DNA from: Ventricola sp051883735 | Lineage (GTDB): Bacteria > Bacillota > Clostridia > Christensenellales > Aristaeellaceae | DNA length: 7,596 nt | NCBI GenBank assembly: GCA_051883735.1 | Contig: JBJEUH010000037.1 | Location: 1-7,596 of the forward strand | Reading direction: 5' to 3' | Shown here: positions 1 to 6,664 of the stretch, in pieces | How the letters are laid out: each line of letters begins with the position of its first letter | Numbering within the stretch: position 1 is the first letter of the stretch | The notes under the pieces: generated by a model | Told to the model about the DNA's origin: nothing | What the model saw: only the letters and a program-made list of their open reading frames with translations | Database searches by the model: none | Program-made: the position numbers and the translations under genes

Positions 1-51
1 GAAACAGCCCCAAATGGAGAAAAGCCTTGGCCCATCCCCGCACGACATGAC
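1..51. other. Window edge, no assignable gene
   Basis: There is no recognisable gene here. On the plus strand one frame stays open from the window edge to a TGA at 48-50, directly before the hairpin at 52-86, so the tail of a convergent gene could end here. About 15 codons are too few to identify it, and another frame remains open past the hairpin, so this is only a possibility. Confidence 0.2.
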
Positions 52-86
52 AAAGCCCATGCTTTGACCGAAAAGCATGGGCTTTT
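52..86 (+). terminator. Intrinsic terminator of a convergent gene outside the window
   Basis: Bases 52-65 and 72-85 form a perfect 14-bp inverted repeat around the GCATGGGC core, with a 6-base loop (66-71). On the plus strand the 3' arm runs into TTTT (83-86). On the minus strand the tail is only TTTG, so the element reads best as a terminator for a plus-strand gene ending just left of the window. It could also act as a weak second stop for the EF-G-like gene. Confidence 0.6.
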
Positions 87-94
87 CCATGACG

Positions 95-124
95 AAAAGG
101 GGCCTTGGATCGCTCCAAAGCCCC
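95..124 (-). terminator. Intrinsic terminator of the EF-G-like gene
   Basis: In the minus-strand RNA, GGGGCTTTGG (124-115) pairs with CCAAGGCCCC (108-99) over 10 bp, including one U-G wobble, with a 6-base loop. TTTT (98-95) follows immediately. The wobble is a mismatch on the plus strand, so the hairpin is better in the minus direction. It starts 15 bases after the stop codon of the EF-G-like gene, the usual place for a Rho-independent terminator. Confidence 0.78.
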
Positions 125-139
125 CTGTATTCGGATGTC

Positions 140-2218
140 TTAGTCCTCGTCGTCCGCGAGATCGGCCTTGTGCGCCTCGATGATCTTCGCAGCGATCACC
201 TGCGGCACTTCCTCATAGCGCTCGAAGGTCATCTTGTAGAAGCCCCTCGCCTGCGTCATGGAGCGCAGATCGGTCGCGTACTTGAACATCTCCGCCTGCG
301 GCACCTCCGCGACGATGAGCTGCTTGCCGTCGGTCTGCTCCATGCCCAGGATGCGGCCGCGGCGCTTGTTCATATCGCCCATGACGTCGCCCATGTACTC
401 GTCCGGCACGGTGACCTCGACGTGCATGATCGGCTCAAGCAGCACCGGAGACGCGTTGATGCACTGCTTGTACGCGATGCGCGCAGCGGTCTTGAACGCC
501 ATTTCGGAGGAATCGACCGGGTGATAGGAGCCGTCGTAGAGCTTCGCGCGCAGGCCCGTCATCGGGAAGCCGGCGAGCACGCCCTTGACCAGGTTGTCGC
601 GCAGGCCCTTTTCAACCGACGGGATGAAGTTGCGCGGCACGGCGCCGCCGACGACGGCGTCCACGAACTCGAAGTCAACGCCCGGCTCGGCCGGAGAGAA
701 CTCGATCCACACGTCGCCGAACTGGCCATGGCCGCCGGACTGCTTCTTGTGGCGGCCCTGCACCTTGATGGTCTTGCGGATGGACTCGCGATAGGCGATC
801 TTGGGATCCTTGAACACGGCGTCCGCGCCGAACTTGGTCAGCAGCTTCTGGCGGATGATCTCCAGCTCCAGCTCGCCCTGGCCGCTGATGAGCGTCTCGG
901 TGGTCATCGGGTCCTTCGCCACGACGACGTCCGGCATCTCCTCCACCAGGCGCGCCAGGCCGGAGAAGACCTTGTCTTCCTCGCCCGCCTTCTTGGCGTA
1001 CACGGCCATGGAAATCTGCGGGGCCGGGAAGTCGATGCTGTCGTACTGGACAACCTTGCCGATCTCGCACAGGCTGTCGCCGGTGGAGGTGTACTGCAGC
1101 TTGGAGAGCGCGCCGATGTCGCCCGCGCACAGCATGCCGACCGGAATCTGCTTCTTGCCGCGGATCATGAACAGGCCGGCCGCCTTCTCCGGCTTGTCGG
1201 CGTTCGCGTTGAACAGCGCGGTCGCCGGGGTCAGCACGCCGGAGATGACCTTGATGAAGGACAGCTTGCCGACGAACGGGTCGGCGATGGTCTTGAAGAC
1301 CTGCGCGGTGAAGCTCTCGGACATGTCCGCATGGCGGATGTGCATGGACTTGGTCTTCGGGTTGATGCCGTGATAGGTGTGCTCCATCGGGGAGGGCATG
1401 TACATCGCCAGCTCGTAGAGCAACGGACGCACGCCGATGCCGTTGAGCGAGGAGACCGGCACGACCGGCACGATGCTGCCCTCGTAGATGCCGGCGGACA
1501 GGCCGCGCAGCATATCCACCTCGGAGAGGGTGCCCTCGTCAAAGAACTTCTCCATCAGCTCCTCGCTGGTGGACGCAGCCGCCTCGTGGCAGGCCTCGAT
1601 GGCCTCGTCCACGCTCGCCTGCATGTCGGCCGGGATCGGGACCTCCTTGCGGTCCTTGCCCGCGCCCATGAAGGCCTTGCCGGTCAGCACGTCCACGACG
1701 CCCTTGAAGCCGGTGCCCTCGCCAATGGGCAGGACGGTCGGGATGATGCAGTGGCCGTAGGTGGCGCGCAGCTCGTCGAGCACCTTGCGGTAGTTGATGT
1801 GCTCGCGGTCAACCTGCGTGACGACGATCATGCGGGCGACGCCGCGCTTGCCGGTCGCGTTCCATGCCTTCTCAAAGCCGGTGGACAGGCCGGTGGCCGC
1901 GCTCATGACGAGCACAGCGCCCTCCACGGCATGCAGCGGGCCAGGCATCTCGCCCGCGAAATCGAAGTAGCCGGGAACGTCGATGATGTTGAGCTTCTTG
2001 CCGTGGATTTCAATGGGCGCCACGGACGCACTGATGGAAATATGACGCTTGATCTCTTCCGGATCCCAGTCGCTGACAGTATTGCCATCTTCGACACGGC
2101 CCTGGCGGTCGGTGACGCCGGCTGCGTAGAGCATCGACTCGACCAAGGTGGTCTTGCCCTCAGAGCCGTGTCCCAATACCGCGATGTTGCGGATATCCTT
2201 TACCATGTAGTCCTTCAT
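140..2218 (-). CDS. fusA2: EF-G-like translation elongation factor paralogue
   Basis: This 692-residue protein has the full EF-G layout and normal EF-G length. The GTPase domain carries a P-loop GHGSEGKTT (16-24), a switch I ISIS (60-63) where canonical EF-G has GIT, a G3 motif DVPGYFDF (80-87), a G4 motif TQVD (134-137) and G5 SSL (256-258). Domain II starts near residue 300 (FTAQVFKT). Domain IV has QSGGHGQFGDV (493-503) and the tip loop DGSYHPVDSSEMAFK, with His566 in the place of the translocation-critical tip histidine of EF-G. Domain V has MNKRRGRILGM (616-626). The Tyr in G3 where canonical EF-G has the catalytic His, and the non-NKxD G4, mark it as a paralogue rather than the main fusA, which usually lies beside rpsL/rpsG/tuf; those genes are absent here. 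Family knowledge suggests a ribosome-binding cytosolic factor with a specialised or low-GTPase role; the exact role is unknown. The start at 2218 is set by AGGAGG 8 bases upstream. A further 85 codons are open upstream, but the promoter lies inside them. It is transcribed alone. Confidence 0.93.
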   Translation of the reverse strand: MKDYMVKDIRNIAVLGHGSEGKTTLVESMLYAAGVTDRQGRVEDGNTVSDWDPEEIKRHISISASVAPIEIHGKKLNIIDVPGYFDFAGEMPGPLHAVEGAVLVMSAATGLSTGFEKAWNATGKRGVARMIVVTQVDREHINYRKVLDELRATYGHCIIPTVLPIGEGTGFKGVVDVLTGKAFMGAGKDRKEVPIPADMQASVDEAIEACHEAAASTSEELMEKFFDEGTLSEVDMLRGLSAGIYEGSIVPVVPVSSLNGIGVRPLLYELAMYMPSPMEHTYHGINPKTKSMHIRHADMSESFTAQVFKTIADPFVGKLSFIKVISGVLTPATALFNANADKPEKAAGLFMIRGKKQIPVGMLCAGDIGALSKLQYTSTGDSLCEIGKVVQYDSIDFPAPQISMAVYAKKAGEEDKVFSGLARLVEEMPDVVVAKDPMTTETLISGQGELELEIIRQKLLTKFGADAVFKDPKIAYRESIRKTIKVQGRHKKQSGGHGQFGDVWIEFSPAEPGVDFEFVDAVVGGAVPRNFIPSVEKGLRDNLVKGVLAGFPMTGLRAKLYDGSYHPVDSSEMAFKTAARIAYKQCINASPVLLEPIMHVEVTVPDEYMGDVMGDMNKRRGRILGMEQTDGKQLIVAEVPQAEMFKYATDLRSMTQARGFYKMTFERYEEVPQVIAAKIIEAHKADLADDED

Positions 2219-2226
2219 AAGTTGCG

Positions 2227-2232
2227 CCTCCT
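2227..2232 (-). promoter_or_regulatory. Ribosome binding site that fixes the EF-G-like start
   Basis: A perfect AGGAGG on the minus strand lies 8 bases before the ATG at 2218. It supports this start over the upstream in-frame ATG at 2473 and over Met5. Just upstream, GCCGC (2253-2249) and GCGGC (2242-2238) can form a small 5-bp hairpin in the leader; I see no known riboswitch. Confidence 0.8.
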
Positions 2233-2309
2233 CGTATGCCGCTTGAGCGCGGCGTGATTGTGATTGATTTGGCAGCGGTCTGCTCGCACTCCGCTCCCAC
2301 CTGAAATCC

Positions 2310-2338
2310 ATTATACCAGATTGCCTGAAAATTGAAAA
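2310..2338 (-). promoter_or_regulatory. Promoter of the EF-G-like gene
   Basis: On the minus strand, TTTTCA (2338-2333) and TATAAT (2315-2310) are separated by 17 bases, and TG one base before the -10 gives an extended -10 (TGGTATAAT). The predicted transcription start near 2303 leaves a leader of about 85 bases. The -35 matches consensus at 4 of 6 positions and the -10 is perfect. Confidence 0.8.
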
Positions 2339-2370
2339 GCGGTTTTGTCGATTTTTCTTCCAGGTCAGGC

Positions 2371-2394
2371 GTGAATCTGCACAGGATTCACCGG
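2371..2394 (+). repeat. Hairpin-forming 24-base repeat, copy 1
   Basis: The element matches 7570-7593 at 21 of 24 positions in the same orientation; the shared pattern is GTGAATCTGCACA, two variable bases, ATTC, one variable base, CCGG. Here GTGAATC (2371-2377) and GATTCAC (2385-2391) form a perfect 7-bp stem with a 7-base loop. It lies between the EF-G-like promoter and the terminator of the trk operon, in non-coding DNA. I do not recognise the family. It could be a REP-like dispersed palindrome, a protein binding site or part of an RNA. Confidence 0.55.
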
Positions 2395-2471
2395 CGACCC
2401 GCAGCAAATCCGTCTTTTTCCCGGAAAATCCGCCGTTCTTCGGGCCGGCGCCTTCATTTTCCTGCAAACGC

Positions 2472-2501
2472 AAAAGGCCCTCTCCCGACGAGAAGAGGGC
2501 C
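2472..2501 (-). terminator. Terminator of the trkA-trkH-oxidoreductase operon
   Basis: In the minus-strand RNA, GGCCCTCT (2501-2494) pairs with AGAGGGCC (2483-2476) over 8 bp with a 10-base loop, followed by TTTT (2475-2472). It begins 14 bases after the stop codon of the oxidoreductase gene, which is the last gene of the operon. Confidence 0.82.
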
Positions 2502-2515
2502 AGATCGTATGCGGT

Positions 2516-3484
2516 TTACCGTTCAAACGGGAACGTGAGGCCGTTCTGTGCGCGCACCTGATCCATGATCTCCATCACGGCAATCGTCTGCTCAGGCGTG
2601 ATGATGCCGCTGTGCGCTTTGCCCGCCGCGACGCAGGCCATCGCCTCGCGGATCTCGTACTCAAAGCCGTTCACCTCAAACGGACTTGAAAGCGTGTACG
2701 GCGCTTCGCCGTCGATGTACACCGTCGCGGACTGCGGGTTTTTGAACTCCAGAATCTCGATGCGGCCTTTGCTGCCATACACCGCGCCCGTCGTCGGCAT
2801 GCGCGTGCCGATCGCGCAGGTCAGGCTGGCGACCGCGCCGCCCTTTCGCAGGATGATCGCGTCAATCGCGTCGGTGCCCGCGCTGTTCATCACCAGATTG
2901 CTCTGCACGCTGTCGAATTCATAGCCCAGCATCATGCAGGCGAAGCCGATCGCGTAGACGCCGATGTCCAGCAGCGTGCCGCCCGCCATCTGCGGGTCAA
3001 ACTTGCGCGCCTCGCGGGCGGTGGTGTAGCCGTACTGCGCCGTCACCGCGCGGATCTCGCCGATCGCGCCAGAGGCGAGCACGCGTTCCACCTCGCGGTA
3101 CAGCGGGCAGAGCTTCGTCCAGAACGCTTCCATCACAAAGACGTTTTTCTCCCTGGCCAGCGCAAGGACTTCCCTCGCCTCCCGCGCGTTGGCGGTGAAG
3201 CTCTTCTCGCACAGCACCGGCTTGCCGTTTTCGATCATCAGCCGCATGCCCTCGGCATGCGCGCTGTGCGGCGTGCCGATGTACACAATGTCCACGTTGG
3301 GATCCCTGGCCAGCGCCTCGGCGCTCGCATAGCGCACGGGTATGCCGTACTGATCCGCAAAGGCGTCCGCGCTCTCCTGACTGCGGGAGGCGACGGCATA
3401 GAGCGTCGCCTCGTCCCCCATCCTGCGCACGGTCTCGGCAAAGTTTCTGGCGATCCCGCCGGTGGATAGAATGCCCCAGTTCAT
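2516..3484 (-). CDS. Gfo/Idh/MocA family NAD(P)-dependent oxidoreductase
   Basis: This 322-residue cytosolic enzyme has the family's usual length and two-domain layout. The N-terminal Rossmann fold starts at GILSTGGIARNF (4-15). TPHSAH (71-76) and CEKSFTAN (92-99) form the nicotinamide pocket, with Lys94 in the position of the conserved catalytic lysine; Ser95 replaces the usual Pro. The C-terminal substrate domain carries GGTLLDIGVYA (168-178), where Asp173 and Tyr177 lie in the active-site helix. Tyr177 instead of His, and EAFWTKLCP (119-127), resemble the dihydrodiol-dehydrogenase-like branch rather than inositol dehydrogenases. The substrate cannot be deduced; a sugar or polyol-like hydroxyl is likely. 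The ATG overlaps the trkH stop codon (ATGA, 3484-3481), and GGGAGGAG lies about 7 bases upstream, so translation is probably coupled to trkH. Co-transcription with a K+ transporter is unexpected. Family call is firm, role unknown. Confidence 0.92.
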   Translation of the reverse strand: MNWGILSTGGIARNFAETVRRMGDEATLYAVASRSQESADAFADQYGIPVRYASAEALARDPNVDIVYIGTPHSAHAEGMRLMIENGKPVLCEKSFTANAREAREVLALAREKNVFVMEAFWTKLCPLYREVERVLASGAIGEIRAVTAQYGYTTAREARKFDPQMAGGTLLDIGVYAIGFACMMLGYEFDSVQSNLVMNSAGTDAIDAIILRKGGAVASLTCAIGTRMPTTGAVYGSKGRIEILEFKNPQSATVYIDGEAPYTLSSPFEVNGFEYEIREAMACVAAGKAHSGIITPEQTIAVMEIMDQVRAQNGLTFPFER

Positions 3485-4986
3485 CGCGTCTCTCCTCCCA
3501 CCTGCCGCATCGTCTCCTCACGGCGCTTCTTGCGCTGGTGCTCGCGCCAGGTTTCCCGCCACAGCGGCGGATACAGCAGCATCAGCATCGGGAAGACCTC
3601 CAGGCGGCCCGCCAGCATGTCAAAGATCAGCACGACCTTGGACAGATTGCTCAGGAAGCCGAAGTTGCAGGTCGGGCCCACCAGGTTGAGGCCCGGGCCG
3701 ATGTTGTTGAACGTCGCGGCGACGGCGGTAAACGTGCTGACCAGATCCATGTCCTCCAGCGCCAGCACGAGCATGGACGCGACAAAGATGAAGAACACGC
3801 CCATGAAGTACACGAAGATGGCGTGCAGCGTGCCGTCCTCCACGTCCTTCTCCTCAAAGCGCACCCGGCGCACGCCGCGCGGATGCAGGAACGAGCCGAC
3901 GTAGCTGCCCATCGCCTTGGCGCTCATCACCCAGCGGGAGACCTTGAGGCCGCCGCCCGTGCTGCCCGCGCACGCGCCGATGAACATCAGCAGCACGAGA
4001 ATCGCCTTGGAGAACGTGGGCCAAAGGTCGAAATTCGTCGTGGCAAAGCCCGTCGTCGTGATGACCGTCGCCACCTGGAAGGTCGCGATGCGCAGATTGT
4101 TTTCCGCCGTCAGGCTCGTGTCATAGATGTTCAGGAAGATGAGCAGCGTCGCGCCGGCGATGATCGCCAGATACCAGCGCATCTCCTCGCAGGAAAACGC
4201 CTGCTTGAACTTCCTCATGAAGATGAGGAAGTATACGTTGAAATTGACGCCGAAGATGATCATGAAGGCCGCGACGACCCACTGAATATACGGCGAGAAG
4301 CTGGCAAACGAGTCGTTGTAAAAGCCGAAGCCGCCGGTGCCCGCCGTGCCGAACGCCGTGCACAGCGCCTCAAAGGGGATCATGCCGCCGAGCATGAGCA
4401 GCAGGAACTCCAGCGCGGTGAGCACGATGTAGAGCATGTACAGGATGCGCGCGGTATAGCGCACCTTGGGCACCAGCTTGCCCACCACGGGGCCCGGGCT
4501 CTCCGCCTTCATCAGGTGCATGTTGGTGCCGCCCACCATCGGCAGCACCGCCAGCAGGAACACCAGCACGCCCATGCCGCCGATCCAGTGCGTAAAGCAG
4601 CGCCAGAGCATGCAGCAGTGGCTCATGCCCTCCACATCGGAGAGGATGCTCGCGCCTGTGGTCGTAAAGCCGGACACCGTCTCAAACAGCGCGTCGATAA
4701 ACCGCGGGATCTCGCCGCTCAGATAAAACGGCAGACAGCCGAACACGGACATGACAATCCAGCTCAGCGCCGTGGCGACAAAGCCCTCCTTGGCGTAAAA
4801 GTGCGGGCTCGTGACGCGCTTGTGCGTCAGCAGAAAGCCGACGAGCGCGCACAGCACCATCGTGGCGGCAAACGCAAGCCCCTGCTTCTCCCCGTAGATC
4901 ACCGAGGTGACGAGCGGCAGGCCCATCAGCGCCGCCTCCACATTGAGAATCCAGCCGAGAATATAGCTGACTGACTTCATATTCAT
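3481..4986 (-). CDS. trkH: TrkH-type potassium uptake channel subunit
   Basis: This is the integral membrane K+-translocating subunit of the Trk system, 501 residues, with hydrophobic segments along its length. The four pore-loop repeats are visible: TTTGAS (108-113), GTAGTGGFG (213-221), TTTGFAT (310-316) and NNIGPGL (427-433), whose glycines build the selectivity filter. The gating loop GACAGSTGGGLK (337-348) and the late signature AGRLEVFPMLML (459-470) are typical of TrkH. The C-terminus (about 474-501) is a short, highly charged cytosolic tail. The start at 4986 is preceded by GAGAGGTG with a 5-base gap; the second ATG at 4980 is possible but has longer spacing. The gene starts 11 bases after the trkA stop, and its ribosome binding site overlaps that stop. 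The two proteins should form one complex, with TrkA on the cytosolic face controlling the pore. No truncation or filter change is seen. Confidence 0.95.
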   Translation of the reverse strand: MNMKSVSYILGWILNVEAALMGLPLVTSVIYGEKQGLAFAATMVLCALVGFLLTHKRVTSPHFYAKEGFVATALSWIVMSVFGCLPFYLSGEIPRFIDALFETVSGFTTTGASILSDVEGMSHCCMLWRCFTHWIGGMGVLVFLLAVLPMVGGTNMHLMKAESPGPVVGKLVPKVRYTARILYMLYIVLTALEFLLLMLGGMIPFEALCTAFGTAGTGGFGFYNDSFASFSPYIQWVVAAFMIIFGVNFNVYFLIFMRKFKQAFSCEEMRWYLAIIAGATLLIFLNIYDTSLTAENNLRIATFQVATVITTTGFATTNFDLWPTFSKAILVLLMFIGACAGSTGGGLKVSRWVMSAKAMGSYVGSFLHPRGVRRVRFEEKDVEDGTLHAIFVYFMGVFFIFVASMLVLALEDMDLVSTFTAVAATFNNIGPGLNLVGPTCNFGFLSNLSKVVLIFDMLAGRLEVFPMLMLLYPPLWRETWREHQRKKRREETMRQVGGETR

Positions 4987-4997
4987 TGCGGCACCTC

Positions 4998-6392
4998 TCA
5001 GGCCAGAATATCGCTGATATCGCCGAAGCCGGAATGCGTGGTGACGACGATCACCGTGTCGCCCGCCTGGATCGCGTCCTGGCCGCGCGGGAAGATCACC
5101 TTGCCGCCGCGCCCGATGCAGGCGATGAGCAGGTTATCCTTCTTCTTGAGCTTCATCAGCGGCACGCCGACCACCGGCGCGTCCTTGTCCACATGGAACT
5201 CCAGCGCCTCCGCCTTCGAATCGAAGAGATGATACAGCGTCTCCACGTTGCTGCCGATGGTGTTCTGCTTGGCGCGGACATAGGCCGTGATGGTCTCGGA
5301 GGTGACGTACTTCGGATAGACGACGCTGCCCAGGTTCAGGCCGTCGATGACGTCCTTGAACGTGATCCGGTTGATCTTGGTGATCGTCTTGAGGCCCGGC
5401 ATCCGCTTGGCATAGAGGGTCAGCAGGATGTTCTCCTCGTCAAGGCCCGTCAGCGGCACGAACGCCTCCACCGAGTCGATGCCCTCCTCCCTGAGCAGCT
5501 CCTCGTCGCCGCCGTCGCCGCAGATCACCGTCGCCTCCGGCAGCAGCGCGGAGAGCTCCTCGCAGCGCGCACGGTTCTGCTCGATGATCTTGACCTCCAT
5601 GCGCTGCGCCAGCAGCTGCTTGGCCAGATAGTAGGAGGACTTGCCGCCGCCGATGATCAGGCAGCTGCCCACCGCGTGGCTCTCCATGCCCAGCGCCTCG
5701 AACACCCGATGGCCGTCCCGGGTGTTCGTCAGGATCGTGATGTCGTCGCCCTCGTGCAGCATATACGCGCCGCCCGGGATGGTCACCTTGCCGTCCCGCT
5801 CCACCGCGCAGACCAGATAGCCGAACTCAAAAATCCCGTCCAGCTGCATGATGCTGCGGCCGGCGAGAATGCTGCCCGAGGGAATCTTGAAGCTCAAGAG
5901 CTCCGCATGGCCCTTGGCAAAGGAGCTGACCGTCAGCGCCTGCGGCCTGGAGAGGATGTGCGCGATCTGCCTGGCCGCCTCCAGCTCCGGATTGATGATC
6001 ATCGACAGGCCAAGCTGCTGGCGCAGATAGGCCAGCTCCTCGGCATAGTCGGGATTGCGGACGCGCGCGATGGCGGAGATATCCCCGCACGCCTTTTTGG
6101 CGATCGTGCAGCACAGCAGGTTCAGCTCGTCCGAGCCCGTGACGGCGATGATCATATCCGCCAGCTCGATGCCGGCCTCGCCGAGCACGCTCAGGCTGGC
6201 GCCGTTGCCGCGGATGCCCATCACGTCGTAGACCTCCGTCGTGTTGCGGATCACGCGCTCGTTCGTGTCCACAATGGTGATGTCATGTCCCTCGCGTACC
6301 AGCTGTTCCGTGAGCGTATGGCCCACCTTGCCGCAGCCCACGATGATGATGCGCAGCGAGTCCTGTTTTTTCTTTGCAGCTCTTCCCTGCAT
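4998..6392 (-). CDS. trkA: TrkA, cytosolic gating subunit of Trk potassium uptake
   Basis: This 464-residue protein has the usual tandem arrangement RCK_N-RCK_C-RCK_N-RCK_C. The first nucleotide-binding fold begins IIIVGCGKVG (15-24), a good GxGxxG, with Asp42 at the end of strand 2, as expected for NAD(H) binding. The first RCK_C is roughly 150-225. The second fold begins LIIGGGKSSYYLA (245-257), where Ser253 replaces the third glycine, and Glu271 ends strand 2 (IIEQN). The second RCK_C (about 390-464) ends in VIVVTTHSGFGDISDIL. TrkA rings bind nucleotides and open or close TrkH. A basic 12-residue N-terminal extension (MQGRAAKKKQDS) precedes the first fold. The start is well supported by GGAGG 8-9 bases upstream (6405-6401). 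It is the first gene of the operon, with its own promoter and a structured leader. Confidence 0.95.
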   Translation of the reverse strand: MQGRAAKKKQDSLRIIIVGCGKVGHTLTEQLVREGHDITIVDTNERVIRNTTEVYDVMGIRGNGASLSVLGEAGIELADMIIAVTGSDELNLLCCTIAKKACGDISAIARVRNPDYAEELAYLRQQLGLSMIINPELEAARQIAHILSRPQALTVSSFAKGHAELLSFKIPSGSILAGRSIMQLDGIFEFGYLVCAVERDGKVTIPGGAYMLHEGDDITILTNTRDGHRVFEALGMESHAVGSCLIIGGGKSSYYLAKQLLAQRMEVKIIEQNRARCEELSALLPEATVICGDGGDEELLREEGIDSVEAFVPLTGLDEENILLTLYAKRMPGLKTITKINRITFKDVIDGLNLGSVVYPKYVTSETITAYVRAKQNTIGSNVETLYHLFDSKAEALEFHVDKDAPVVGVPLMKLKKKDNLLIACIGRGGKVIFPRGQDAIQAGDTVIVVTTHSGFGDISDILA

Positions 6393-6519
6393 GATGATAT
6401 CCTCCAGCCATGGCGCGCAGTCTTGCGCGGTATATATATAGAAGCCGGTCCATGATACAAGAGCGGCGGCGCTTTCAGGTGGCTGCCTGAGGCTGTATCA
6501 TGAGCTGCTTTCTCCGACA
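6393..6519 (-). promoter_or_regulatory. Structured 5' leader of the trk operon
   Basis: The predicted transcript has about 127 untranslated bases. CATGATACA (6502-6494) and TGTATCATG (6459-6451) are perfect 9-base complements enclosing 34 bases, in which TCAGG (6490-6486) and CCTGA (6479-6475) form an inner 5-bp stem. Nearer the gene, a 10-base TA run (6440-6431) is followed by a 6-bp hairpin, CGCGCA/TGCGCG (6429-6414), with a 4-base loop, ending 8 bases before the GGAGG. This could be a regulatory RNA or, as DNA, a two-site operator with arm centres about 43 bp apart. I could not see the conserved core of the c-di-AMP (ydaO) riboswitch that often precedes K+ transporters. Confidence 0.5.
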
Positions 6520-6525
6520 TTCAAT

Positions 6526-6554
6526 ATCTTAACATTCTTTTCCTTGTTGGTCAA
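6526..6554 (-). promoter_or_regulatory. Promoter of the trkA-trkH-oxidoreductase operon
   Basis: On the minus strand, TTGACC (6554-6549, 5 of 6 consensus) and TAAGAT (6531-6526, 4 of 6) are separated by 17 bases, with TG one base before the -10. The expected start is near 6519. No comparable promoter was found inside the operon, and gene spacing there leaves no room for one. Confidence 0.75.
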
Positions 6555-6563
6555 TTATTTTGC

Positions 6564-6592
6564 TTGAACCCGGCACTTTTCGCTGGTATGAT
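6564..6592 (+). promoter_or_regulatory. Promoter of the DUF308-type membrane protein gene
   Basis: TTGAAC (6564-6569) and TATGAT (6587-6592) are separated by 17 bases, with TG one base before the -10 (TGGTATGAT). The start should be near 6599. Its -35 lies only 9 bp from the -35 of the divergent trk promoter, so the two polymerase sites face away from each other on nearly touching DNA. Confidence 0.75.
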
Positions 6593-6616
6593 AGGAAGAG
6601 AGGAATTGGAGATTCT

Positions 6617-6664
6617 ATGAACGCTGCATTCATCCTGACAGGAAGAAAGGAAGGATCGATATGA
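6617..6664 (+). CDS. Possible 15-residue upstream ORF (leader peptide)
   Basis: An ATG at 6617, preceded by TTGGAG with a 5-base gap, opens a 15-codon frame (MNAAFILTGRKEGSI) whose TGA overlaps the ATG of the membrane protein gene as ATGA. It lies just downstream of the predicted transcription start. It could couple or tune translation of the next gene. The peptide has no run of repeated codons typical of attenuators, and the downstream gene has its own GAAGGA site, so this may be chance. Confidence 0.3.
   Translation: MNAAFILTGRKEGSI

Noticed and set aside
77..2257. A 726-codon open frame on the plus strand opposite the EF-G-like gene
   Set aside because: It is the mirror of a GC-rich gene: the product is rich in Arg, His, Leu, Ala and Asp with no domain, it has no clear ribosome site, and the minus-strand frame has complete EF-G motifs.
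2219..2473. An 85-codon N-terminal extension of the EF-G-like protein
   Set aside because: A strong promoter lies inside it at 2310-2338, AGGAGG precedes the ATG at 2218, and the 692-residue product starts as EF-G proteins do.
3538..4974. A 478-codon plus-strand frame opposite trkH
   Set aside because: The product is low-complexity His/Arg/Ala/Glu-rich sequence with no family pattern; it reflects codon bias of trkH on the other strand.
4986..6455. A 489-codon plus-strand frame opposite trkA
   Set aside because: Same antisense artefact; the minus strand encodes a full-length TrkA with recognised motifs and a good ribosome site.
6393..6519. A c-di-AMP (ydaO-type) riboswitch before trkA
   Set aside because: The location fits, but I could not find its conserved core and the helices seen do not match its fold; a covariance search would settle it.
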